A stretch of DNA of 57,640 nt. Origin: JAAFHB01 sp037133495 (GTDB lineage Bacteria; Bacteroidota; Bacteroidia; Bacteroidales; Prolixibacteraceae). The notes beneath the pieces are model-generated. The model had not been told where the DNA came from, did no database searches, and saw only the letters and a program-made list of their open reading frames with translations. Position numbers and translations under genes: made by a program. The stretch lies in assembly GCA_037133495.1 (NCBI GenBank), contig JBAXOA010000016.1:1-57640 (forward strand). Direction: 5' to 3'. Positions 42,202 to 50,145 of the stretch are shown here, one piece after another; within the stretch, counting starts at the first letter, position 1; every line of letters begins with the position of its first letter.

Positions 42202-44424
42202 TTACTGATTGGGTTTCTTCAGTGAATGACTATGACCCGGCTCTCGGCCTTCGTCACGACGTTCAGGACGCGGACCACGATCGCCTCTGTCACCTTCGCT
42301 GTGTCCTTCCGGTTTTGGAAGCAAAGCTTTGCGCGAAAGTTTTAACTTACCGGAACGTTGATCAACCTCAAGAAGTTTTACTTCGATGATATCACCAACT
42401 GACAAAACGCTCTCAGGGTTTTCAATTCTTTTCCAATCGATTTCAGAAACATGCAAAAGACCTTCTTTGCCGGGCATAATTTCTATGAATGCACCAAACT
42501 GAACGATAGACTTAACCTTTCCCTTATAGATTTCTCCAACTTCGGGTAGTGCAACAATCGAACGAATCCGGGCAATAGCAGCTTCGATAGCATCCTTGTC
42601 CGGAGCACTGATCTCAATTTTTCCCATATCGTCAATTTCTTCGATCGAGATGGTAGCTTTGGTATCAGCTTGTATCTGCTGAATGATTTTACCTCCAGGG
42701 CCGATTACCGGTCCGATCATATCTTTTGGAATCATCATTGTGACAATTCTTGGAACATTAGGTTTGTAATCTTCACGCGGTTCGCTGATCACTTCGAGTA
42801 ATTTACCAAGAATATGTGCCCTTCCCTCTTTGGCTTGCTGCAGCGCCTTTGCCATAACTTCATACGACAGACCATCAACTTTAATGTCCATTTGGGTGGC
42901 AGTAATCCCTTTTGTTGTCCCGGTTACCTTGAAGTCCATATCGCCCAAATGATCCTCGTCGCCAAGAATATCGGAGAGTACAGCAAATTTAGCAGAATCC
43001 TTATCGGTAATAAGTCCCATTGCAATTCCCGAAACAGGCCGTTTCAGCTGGATGCCTGCATCAAGCATAGCCATAGTTCCTGCACAAACAGTTGCCATCG
43101 AAGACGAACCATTGGATTCAAGAATATCAGAAACAATACGCACAATATATGGAAATCCTTCCGGAATCATTCGTTTTAATCCGCGATGAGCCAAATTTCC
43201 GTGTCCAATTTCGCGACGCGAAAGTCCACGAGGAACTTTAGCTTCACCAGTACTAAATGATGGGAAATTATAATGCAACAAAAAGCGCTCACGTCCTTTA
43301 AATGTCACATTATCAATTATTTTCTCATCCATTTTGGTTCCCAGGGTAACACTTGTCAGCGACTGTGTTTCACCTCTGGTAAAGATTGCTGAACCATGTG
43401 ATCCGGGAAGGTAAGATACTTCACCCCATATCGGGCGTATCTGCGTGGTGGAACGGCCATCAAGACGGATACCGTCATCAAGGATCATACGACGCATCGC
43501 TTCTTTTTCAACATCATGGTAATACCTGGATATCAGATTTTTATTAACTGATCCGGCCTCTTTCCCTTCGCTGTATGCTGCAACAAAATCTTCTTTTATT
43601 TTCGCGAATGAACTAACCCTGAGATGCTTGTCATTGATTAATGAACGGGCAGTATCGTAAGCTTTCTGGTAAGTTGCTTTCCAGATCGACTCACGAAGCT
43701 CTTCGTCATTATGTTCATGACAATATTCGCGTTTTACAATACCCAGTTCAGAAGCCAGTTCAGACTGGATTTTACAATGTATCTTGATATTGTCGTGGGC
43801 AAATTTGATAGCTTCAAGCATTTCTTCTTCAGAAACCTCGTCCATCTCACCTTCAACCATCATAATATTGTCATACGATGCACCAACCATAATATCGATA
43901 TCGGCAGTAGAAAGTTGCTCGGCGGATGGGTTAATGATAAATTTTCCGTCTATGCGACCTACTCGAACCTCAGAAATCGGACCATTGAAAGGAACATCCG
44001 AAACCGCAAGAGCAGCTGATGCCGCCAAACCTGCGAGGCAATCAGGCATTTCATTTTTTCCGGAAGATATCAGAGCAATCATTACGACAGTCTCGGCATG
44101 ATAATTATCCGGAAACAAAGGACGTAAGACGCGGTCAACCAAACGGGCAGTTAAAATCTCATCGTCTGATGGCCGGCTTTCTCTTTTAAGAAATCCCCCC
44201 GGAAACCTTCCGGCCGCAGAATATTTTTCGCGGTAATCGACGGAAAGCGGCATGAAATCAACATTCTCCGCAGCTTCTATGGCAGAAACTACAGTAGCAA
44301 GCAACATGGTATCACCCATTTTTACGACCACCGATCCGTCAGCTTGCTTTGCCAGCTTACCAGTCTCGATGTTAATCGTACGGCCATCGCCCAGATCAAT
44401 TGTCTTACTAACAGCTTTGTACAT
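42202..44424 (-). CDS. pnp: Polyribonucleotide nucleotidyltransferase (PNPase)
   Basis: Phosphorolytic 3'-to-5' exoribonuclease of the RNA degradosome. 740 residues: two RNase PH domains (VDYREKYSAAGRFPGGFLKRESRPSDDEILTARLVDR; and ILSDILGDEDHLGDMDFKVTGT, with the FKGRERFLLHYNFP segment), an alpha-helical linker, a KH domain (IGPVIGPGGKIIQQIQADTKA) and a C-terminal S1 domain (GEIYKGKVKSIVQFGAFIEIMPGKEGLLHVSEI). The C-terminal tail is charged (GDRGDRGPRPERRDEGREPGHSHS). Upstream is rpsO, the usual rpsO-pnp order. Confidence 0.98.
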   Translation of the reverse strand: MYKAVSKTIDLGDGRTINIETGKLAKQADGSVVVKMGDTMLLATVVSAIEAAENVDFMPLSVDYREKYSAAGRFPGGFLKRESRPSDDEILTARLVDRVLRPLFPDNYHAETVVMIALISSGKNEMPDCLAGLAASAALAVSDVPFNGPISEVRVGRIDGKFIINPSAEQLSTADIDIMVGASYDNIMMVEGEMDEVSEEEMLEAIKFAHDNIKIHCKIQSELASELGIVKREYCHEHNDEELRESIWKATYQKAYDTARSLINDKHLRVSSFAKIKEDFVAAYSEGKEAGSVNKNLISRYYHDVEKEAMRRMILDDGIRLDGRSTTQIRPIWGEVSYLPGSHGSAIFTRGETQSLTSVTLGTKMDEKIIDNVTFKGRERFLLHYNFPSFSTGEAKVPRGLSRREIGHGNLAHRGLKRMIPEGFPYIVRIVSDILESNGSSSMATVCAGTMAMLDAGIQLKRPVSGIAMGLITDKDSAKFAVLSDILGDEDHLGDMDFKVTGTTKGITATQMDIKVDGLSYEVMAKALQQAKEGRAHILGKLLEVISEPREDYKPNVPRIVTMMIPKDMIGPVIGPGGKIIQQIQADTKATISIEEIDDMGKIEISAPDKDAIEAAIARIRSIVALPEVGEIYKGKVKSIVQFGAFIEIMPGKEGLLHVSEIDWKRIENPESVLSVGDIIEVKLLEVDQRSGKLKLSRKALLPKPEGHSEGDRGDRGPRPERRDEGREPGHSHSLKKPNQ

Positions 44425-44482
44425 AATTTAAAAAATAATTGTGTGAATATTAAAAATGATGGGTGGGGCTTTAAAAAAGTTA

Positions 44483-44512
44483 AAAAAAGGCAATTCGAAA
44501 ATTGCCTTTTTA
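44483..44512 (-). terminator. Intrinsic terminator between rpsO and pnp
   Basis: Stem GGCAATT/AATTGCC with A5-7 and T5-6 on its flanks and loop CGAA, within the 97-base gap between rpsO and pnp. On the minus strand it is followed by a T run (TTTTTTTA). It could give partial read-through into pnp. Confidence 0.8.
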
Positions 44513-44521
44513 GGTTGTTCG

Positions 44522-44791
44522 TTATTTACGAAGATTAAGATCCTTAATAATTGCGCGGTAACGGTCGATGTGTTTCCTTTTCAGGTAATCGAGCAGTGAG
44601 CGACGTTTTCCAACGAGTCCAATCAGTGCGCGTTGCGTGCTGTAATCTTTTTTGTTTACCTTCAGATGTTCAGTAAGATGGCTGATCCGAAAGGAGAAAA
44701 GTGCGATTTGTCCCTCTGCAGAACCTGTGTTGGTGGCAGTTACTCCATACTTTTCAAAAATCTCCTGTTTTTTTTCTGTACTTAAATACAT
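44522..44791 (-). CDS. rpsO: 30S ribosomal protein S15
   Basis: Binds 16S rRNA in the platform of the small subunit. 89 residues, the normal length: EKYGVTATNTGSAEGQIALFSFRISHLTEHLKVNKKDYSTQRALIGLVGKRRSLLDYLKRKHIDRYRAIIKDLNLRK region contains the conserved DYSTQRAL-type loop and LVGKRRSLLDYL. Upstream at 44879-44886 is a -7 box. Confidence 0.98.
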   Translation of the reverse strand: MYLSTEKKQEIFEKYGVTATNTGSAEGQIALFSFRISHLTEHLKVNKKDYSTQRALIGLVGKRRSLLDYLKRKHIDRYRAIIKDLNLRK

Positions 44792-44878
44792 TACTTTAAA
44801 ATATTAAAATGATACAATTATTGCGCCGCAGTATTCGGGTTCGATAACAACGGATCAACATTAATTCAAAAACCGGCA

Positions 44879-44886
44879 CAAAGGTA
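44879..44886 (-). promoter_or_regulatory. -7 box of rpsO
   Basis: Minus strand TACCTTTG (plus CAAAGGTA) is a perfect TAnnTTTG element 87 bases upstream of the rpsO ATG; the leader in between (44792-44878) may hold the autoregulatory S15-binding structure, not visible with certainty. No clear -33 TTG. Confidence 0.5.
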
Positions 44887-44931
44887 CAAAATTATATCAT
44901 ACTTATACAGTTTTCTATATTATATTAGTAT

Positions 44932-45561
44932 CTAGGTTGTTTCTATTTTTCTGAAGCTGCAAAAAACAAAGTTCTGGATTGTGTCAAAAGGTGTTCTGTG
45001 ATCTACCGTTATACACCTGATCTTCTCAAAAAATATTTTCAACCTGTCGGTCATAGTATTTTCAGAATATTGCCTAATTTCTATTCCGCTGCATTTTTTA
45101 GGTCCATGCTCTGAAAAAGTACCGATTACCAATATCCCAGTCGGTTTAATACTTTGTTGAACGGTGTCTAGATAGTTTGAAATTTCGTTTTCATTTGTCA
45201 GGAAGTGAAAGGCAGCCCTGTCGTGCCAAAAGTCATATTTCTCATTTGGATGAAATGTCGCAGCATCTGCCACAATCCATTTCACTTTTGAGGCCTGATC
45301 GCCAAGTCGTTGTTTTGCACGGTTAAGTGCAGCTTCTGAAATGTCTAAAACAGAAATATTCTGGTAACCCAGGTCAAGCAAATTGTCTACCAAAAAACTG
45401 TCACCCCCGCCAATGTCAATGATTTTTGCATCTGTGGGAATGCTAAACTGTTTAAAAAAGCTCAGCGAGGTTTCCGGTGTCGGCTGGAACCAGCTCACTT
45501 CGTTCACTTGCTTCGTTTTATAGATTTCCTCCCAATGCTTCTTCCGGTCAAAATTTTCCAT
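44932..45561 (-). CDS. Class I SAM-dependent methyltransferase
   Basis: 209 residues. SAM-binding motif I is IIDIGGGDSFLVDNLL; the acidic residue after beta2 is in ISVLDISEAALNRAKQR; motif post I is WIVADAATF. The N-terminal KKHWEEIYKTKQVNEVSWFQPTPETSL is a shape shared by a group of small methyltransferases (thiopurine- and tellurite-resistance-like). Substrate unknown. Isolated between rpsO and the K+ channel. Confidence 0.85.
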   Translation of the reverse strand: MENFDRKKHWEEIYKTKQVNEVSWFQPTPETSLSFFKQFSIPTDAKIIDIGGGDSFLVDNLLDLGYQNISVLDISEAALNRAKQRLGDQASKVKWIVADAATFHPNEKYDFWHDRAAFHFLTNENEISNYLDTVQQSIKPTGILVIGTFSEHGPKKCSGIEIRQYSENTMTDRLKIFFEKIRCITVDHRTPFDTIQNFVFCSFRKIETT

Positions 45562-45623
45562 TTCCTGTTTTATCGCAAATTGTCAAATATCAGTCTTTGT
45601 TGGACACCCATAATTTTTGCAGG

Positions 45624-46649
45624 CTATTTGTTATTTTCAAGGTAGCTATTAAGATTGAGAACCTGTTCCGGAGATCCCAAGACAAAGAGTTGATCCTTCA
45701 GCGACAAGATGTAATCACTTCCGGGATTGAAAATATATTTACCCTCACTGTTTTTTAATCCGATAATAGTAGTTCCGGTAATACTTCCCAAATTTAAAGC
45801 TCCGATCGTTTTGCCTTGGTTAGCTTTTGCCATATTCCGGCATTGAACCTCGTGGATACTGATATCGCGGTTTCGTTGCAGAAGAATATATTCCATAAAT
45901 TCGACCACGTCGGGTTGAGTTACCAAACGAGCCATTCGCTGTCCACCCATCCGTTCAGGCATGATTACGTTGGTAGCGCCTGCCCGCCTTAATTTGGTAT
46001 CCGAACCAATTTCTGAAGCACGACTGATAATGGTCAGATCGGGATTCATGCTCCGGGCAGTAAGAACCACAAACATATTGTCCGCATCGTTTGGAGTAGT
46101 CGCTATCAAAGCTCTGGCATGGTCGATTCCGGCAGTTCGCAGCACCTCTTCATTTGTGGCATCACCCTGAATAAAAAGAAGGTTAGGATCCTCCTGGATT
46201 CTTGAAATCACATTGTCTCTCCGTTCAATGATCACAAATGGCTGATTGTGATCGGTTAATTCAAGAGCAGCCTGCTCGCCATTGCGGCCATAACCGCAGA
46301 TGATTACGTGATCGGTTAATTTTTCAATCCTTTTGCTCACCCTGTTTGTTTTTAATTTTTTTATAAATTCACCATCCAGAAAAAACCGGACAATACTTGA
46401 TCCTACAAAAGTAAAGCTTCCAAGACTAAAAATAATCAAACACGAAACGAACAGCTTCCCCTGCGGTGACAGTGGCCTGACAACTTCAAAACCAACTGTT
46501 GAAACAGAAAGAACTGTCATGTACAACGAATCAATAAAACCGTATCCTTCGATAAAATGAAAACCAATCAATCCGCAAATAAATACAGAAGAGACCAATA
46601 TTATAGCTATTCTGAAGGTTTTGGATGTCTGCTTTTCAAACTGGTTCAT
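45624..46649 (-). CDS. Potassium channel with RCK (TrkA-N and TrkA-C) domains
   Basis: 341 residues. Two transmembrane helices frame the pore; the selectivity filter reads STVGFEVV at 50-57, so TVGYGD is replaced by TVGFE. Then a cytoplasmic TrkA-N Rossmann domain (VIICGYGRNGEQAALEL; VQGDATNEEVLRTAGI-like) and a TrkA-C domain from about 260 (GSITGTTIIGLKNSEGKYIFNPGSDYILSLKDQLFVLGSPEQVL). This is an MthK/TrkA-like gated potassium channel. The ATG overlaps the start of DUF2851 by 14 bases (the two are convergent in neither sense: both minus, the channel follows the DUF gene). Confidence 0.9.
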   Translation of the reverse strand: MNQFEKQTSKTFRIAIILVSSVFICGLIGFHFIEGYGFIDSLYMTVLSVSTVGFEVVRPLSPQGKLFVSCLIIFSLGSFTFVGSSIVRFFLDGEFIKKLKTNRVSKRIEKLTDHVIICGYGRNGEQAALELTDHNQPFVIIERRDNVISRIQEDPNLLFIQGDATNEEVLRTAGIDHARALIATTPNDADNMFVVLTARSMNPDLTIISRASEIGSDTKLRRAGATNVIMPERMGGQRMARLVTQPDVVEFMEYILLQRNRDISIHEVQCRNMAKANQGKTIGALNLGSITGTTIIGLKNSEGKYIFNPGSDYILSLKDQLFVLGSPEQVLNLNSYLENNK

Positions 46650-47913
46650 GCAAGATTATTTTATGTCCAATGGTGCACTCGAGACACCGCTTCCGCTCAC
46701 AATAGTTATGCTGAAGCTGAAGTAAGGCCTGCGACTCTAGCGCATTTGCAGCAGTAATTCCTGCAGCTGCCCATCGGTTGATTAAACTATTTTGTTCAGA
46801 CGGCATTTGTTCAAGAATTTCCAATGCTCTGTCTTTCAAAATTAGTTTATTTTGGCTTTCTCCAAACATAAAATAAAAAGGAACTACAACATTTATAACA
46901 ATCAGGCTGAATATCTGATCGCCAAAAACCTTTTTCTGATTGATTGACGGGATATTGAAGCGATAATGATTATCCCAATAGGCAGAAGCTGAAAGTGTAA
47001 ACAGCCGCTTTAGTTCACCAAGATCAGTTGCCTCAATTACAGCTGTAAAAAGTCCCTGCGAATGGTAGATCAGCGCTGCAAACTGTGCCAGTCTGATAGT
47101 TGGGAAATTTCCGGGGCGCATCCTCATGAATTTCCACAAATGCCCTGCAATCGGTTTTAATCCATACTTCAGGGCAAGATAACGGTACTCTTTGCGAAGT
47201 TCCAGATAGTAATCGTCACCAAAAAGTTCCTCCCCGAGCAATCCCGCCTGGCCAAAAAGCAGTGCTTCAATCTGAAAAAGGGAATCATGATGGCGAGCCA
47301 ATATCGCCTGAGGCAATGAACGGGCAACCATTTCGAAAGGAAGCGAATTTTCTCTGAGACCAAAGCTTCGGGCAAGCATGCAGTAAAAGGTCTCGCCCCA
47401 ATCTTCTTTTGTAGCATTCAAAACAGTGCTGATCGCTTCGATTTTTTGCTTTAAACGTTCAATAACTACCCCGTTAAGGAAGAATTTAATTTTAAAAGGA
47501 TCTACCTGATACAAACAGGATGCACAGCCTATCCAATCGTGACTCTTTAGAAGCATTTCATAATTGTTTTCAAGCCATTGAGGCCACCTGATCACCAAAG
47601 CCGGAAGTTTCGATCCAATATCATTGCTGACCTGAATGTCGGATAGTGCGACCACATGGAGTATGGTATTCCTGTAGGCAGGATCGTTTTGGTGACCGTG
47701 TTTATCCCAATCTGATGCTTTAACGTGAATCTCGATATTTCCGGCCCAGCGGGTGCTGCCAATTTGTATCCGGGCATCAAAGAAATCGGGACCGGCATGT
47801 GTATTATGCCGGCCGGGGTGGATAATTTTTAATAATTCACCGTCATTTGTATAAAGGGAATCATCCTGATACAATTTATGTTTCCAGATAAAATGGAGAA
47901 ATTCCTCTTTCAT
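46636..47913 (-). CDS. DUF2851 family protein (possible nuclease-like fold)
   Basis: 425 residues. N-terminal region LLKIIHPGRHNTHAGPDFFDARIQIGSTRWAGNIEIHVKASDWDKHGHQNDPAYRNTILHVV contains the conserved DUF2851 motifs GPDF-DA, GNIEIHVKASDW and H-x-H-x-x-D. The D...E-x-H-x-K layout resembles a PD-(D/E)xK nuclease core, an inference I cannot test. The C-terminus has a cysteine cluster CERKRCLECTIG (near 408-418), which may bind a metal. Its last 14 bases overlap the start of the channel gene. Function unknown. Confidence 0.82.
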   Translation of the reverse strand: MKEEFLHFIWKHKLYQDDSLYTNDGELLKIIHPGRHNTHAGPDFFDARIQIGSTRWAGNIEIHVKASDWDKHGHQNDPAYRNTILHVVALSDIQVSNDIGSKLPALVIRWPQWLENNYEMLLKSHDWIGCASCLYQVDPFKIKFFLNGVVIERLKQKIEAISTVLNATKEDWGETFYCMLARSFGLRENSLPFEMVARSLPQAILARHHDSLFQIEALLFGQAGLLGEELFGDDYYLELRKEYRYLALKYGLKPIAGHLWKFMRMRPGNFPTIRLAQFAALIYHSQGLFTAVIEATDLGELKRLFTLSASAYWDNHYRFNIPSINQKKVFGDQIFSLIVINVVVPFYFMFGESQNKLILKDRALEILEQMPSEQNSLINRWAAAGITAANALESQALLQLQHNYCERKRCLECTIGHKIILHEPV

Positions 47914-48011
47914 TGGCGCATCAATATAACATACCTAAAGATACGAAAAAGATGAAGGAAACAGGGAATGAAAAGATGAAAGAATGAATGAATTTTTAAC
48001 TCTTCCTCCTC

Positions 48012-48659
48012 CTATTCCGATATTTTACGCAGAACGGTCATCCCGTCTCTGACTGGAATCATAAATGTTTCGACCCGGGAATCAACCCTGACGAAATCAT
48101 TAAACTTCATTATGCTTGTTGTTTGGTCGTCGGTAGTGACAATTTTCTGGACAACTTTACCAGCCCAAAGAGTATTATCCGCAATAATAACACCTCCTAA
48201 TGCTACTTTTGGAAACACAAGATTGTAATGAGCGAGATACTTTCGCTTATCCGCGTCAAGAAATACGAGGTCGAATTTCTCGTCCAGAAGAGGAATAACA
48301 TCTTCTGCATCACCGATATGGTGTACAATCCGGTCGCTCATCCCCGATTCTTTAAAAAACGAAGCTGCCAATTGTTCCAGTTCATCATTAATCTCGACGG
48401 TATGCAGCATCCCGTTATCAGATAGTCCACTTGCAAGGCATAAGGCGGAATAGCCAGTATAGGTTCCAATTTCGAGAATTCGGTGTGGACGAACAAGTTT
48501 ACATAGCAATGTCAGCAGTGACCCCTGCAAATGTCCGGTACACATTCTGCCGTTTACCATTCTGAGTTGCGTCTCACGGTACAGCCGCGTCATCAGCGGA
48601 AGCTCTTCTTCGATATGAGCTAAAAGGTATTGTTCCAATGCCTGATCAATCTTTAGCAT
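48012..48659 (-). CDS. O-methyltransferase (class I, caffeoyl-CoA/catechol type)
   Basis: 215 residues. RILEIGTYTGYSALCLASGL is motif I, MLHTVEINDELEQLAASFF the acidic post I segment, KFDLVFLDADKRKYLAHYN contains the metal-binding D-A-D motif, and GGVIIADNTLWAGKV carries the second metal-binding Asp. These are the features of cation-dependent O-methyltransferases. Substrate unknown. It is 3 bases after the M16 peptidase gene, so the two are co-transcribed. Confidence 0.9.
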   Translation of the reverse strand: MLKIDQALEQYLLAHIEEELPLMTRLYRETQLRMVNGRMCTGHLQGSLLTLLCKLVRPHRILEIGTYTGYSALCLASGLSDNGMLHTVEINDELEQLAASFFKESGMSDRIVHHIGDAEDVIPLLDEKFDLVFLDADKRKYLAHYNLVFPKVALGGVIIADNTLWAGKVVQKIVTTDDQTTSIMKFNDFVRVDSRVETFMIPVRDGMTVLRKISE

Positions 48660-48662
48660 TTT

Positions 48663-49883
48663 TTATTTATAAATTAGCACGGACAGTTTTTCAAAATCCA
48701 GAATTTGATTGGCAATGTTCATTATTTGAGATGGAGTTACCGCGTTTATTTTTTTATAAATAAGATCCAGTCCATCCATTTTATTATAGATCAGAAAGCT
48801 TTTGCCAAGTGTCAGCATCAAATCTTCATGGTTTTCCTGTGCCATGGCCAACTGCCCTACCAATTGCTTTTTTGCCTTACTAATTTGAATATTACCCAAT
48901 GATTTATTCTGAAGAATATTTATCTCACGCTTAATCAATGAAATCGCCTTGTCGAGATTGTCCTTGTCGGTGCCGAAATAGATGGTAATTGTGCCGGTAT
49001 CGGAATAGGCTGTATAGGAGGATTCAAGATTATAAGCGATTCCGTTTCTTTCACGCAAAGCTAAATTGAGTCTTGAATTACCCGATTGTCCGCCTAAAAC
49101 ACTATTCAGCAAAACCAGGCCAATCCGATCAGCATGAAGTGCATTGTATGCCAAACCGCCTATTAAACAATGAGCCTGAAAGGTTTCTTTCTCAATTGAT
49201 TTAAACCTGGCAGTATATCCTGAGAATGTCTGGCGTGAAAAAGCGCGTGGGTTTGCAGGAAGATGGCTGAAAAAACGTTCCGCGAGATGAAAAAACCGTT
49301 TATCTGTAATATTTCCCACCGAACAAATTACCATCTGATCGGTATTGTAATTTTTCGCTATAAACAGTTGAATATCTTCGCGGGTAAATGACTTAACATT
49401 TTCAGGTGTTCCCAAAATAGTACGTCCGATAGGATGACCCTCGAAAATCAGTTCTTCAAATTCATCAAATATTAACTCAGATGGCGAATCGTTGTAAGAG
49501 TTGATTTCATCTATAATTACATCCTTCTCCTTTTTCAGTTCCTGATCCGGGAAAGTGCTGTTAATCAGTATATCGCTAAACAGTTCAATTGTCCGTTCAT
49601 AATATTCGGCAAGGAAAGAGGCATGAATCGCCGTTTCCTCCTTAGTGGTGTAGGCATTCATTTCGCCACCGACATCGTCGAGCCGGCTTAGAATATGAAA
49701 TGACTTCCTTTTCAGGGTTCCTTTAAAGATAGTATGCTCAATAAAGTGTGCAATTCCTTGCTCCGTATCCGCTTCATCGCGCGATCCGGTATTGATGATA
49801 ACTCCGCAGTGAGCGACAGGTGAATCGACATAGTAATGAACCAGCCGTATGCCATTAGGTAATAGAGAAGAAAAATATTCCAT
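48663..49883 (-). CDS. M16 family zinc metallopeptidase
   Basis: 406 residues, a one-half (PepR/YmxG size) M16 protein. The inverted zinc motif HFIEHTIFKGT (H-x-x-E-H at 46-50) is near the N-terminus with the third ligand Glu in KKEKDVIIDEINSYNDSPSELIFDEFEEL, so the catalytic site is intact. No signal peptide, so likely cytoplasmic. Together with other subunits M16 proteins cleave peptides in processing or turnover. Partner O-methyltransferase gene lies 3 bases downstream. Confidence 0.93.
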   Translation of the reverse strand: MEYFSSLLPNGIRLVHYYVDSPVAHCGVIINTGSRDEADTEQGIAHFIEHTIFKGTLKRKSFHILSRLDDVGGEMNAYTTKEETAIHASFLAEYYERTIELFSDILINSTFPDQELKKEKDVIIDEINSYNDSPSELIFDEFEELIFEGHPIGRTILGTPENVKSFTREDIQLFIAKNYNTDQMVICSVGNITDKRFFHLAERFFSHLPANPRAFSRQTFSGYTARFKSIEKETFQAHCLIGGLAYNALHADRIGLVLLNSVLGGQSGNSRLNLALRERNGIAYNLESSYTAYSDTGTITIYFGTDKDNLDKAISLIKREINILQNKSLGNIQISKAKKQLVGQLAMAQENHEDLMLTLGKSFLIYNKMDGLDLIYKKINAVTPSQIMNIANQILDFEKLSVLIYK

Positions 49884-49945
49884 TAATTCGTTTTGAACAA
49901 GTTACAAAAGTATTGAAATTTCTTTGACTTTTTTTCAGTCGGTGC

Positions 49946-49975
49946 TTGGAGGGAAACAAATTTTGATTAGTTTTG
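49946..49975 (+). promoter_or_regulatory. Bacteroidota promoter of tRNA-Phe, TTG-19-TAGTTTTG
   Basis: TTG at 49946-49948, a 19-base spacer and TAGTTTTG at 49968-49975 fit the consensus -33/-7 arrangement. The tRNA starts 18 bases after the -7 box. Confidence 0.8.
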
Positions 49976-49992
49976 CCACGCGTTAGAATAAT

Positions 49993-50065
<73 letters not shown>

Positions 50066-50081
50066 CATAAAATGAACGCAT

Positions 50082-50131
50082 ATTAATAAAAAGGCCTGGT
50101 TTTCGTTTGAAAACCAGGCCTTTTTATTAAT
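50082..50131. terminator. Bidirectional terminator, 23-bp perfect inverted repeat
   Basis: Arms 50082-50104 and 50109-50131 are perfectly complementary with a GTTT loop. The core GGCCTGGTTTTC/GAAAACCAGGCC is flanked by A5 and T5, so it can end the tRNA transcript (+) and, in the other direction, the TPR gene (-) whose stop is at 50146. Confidence 0.9.
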
Positions 50132-50145
50132 GTTACCTGTGCAAA

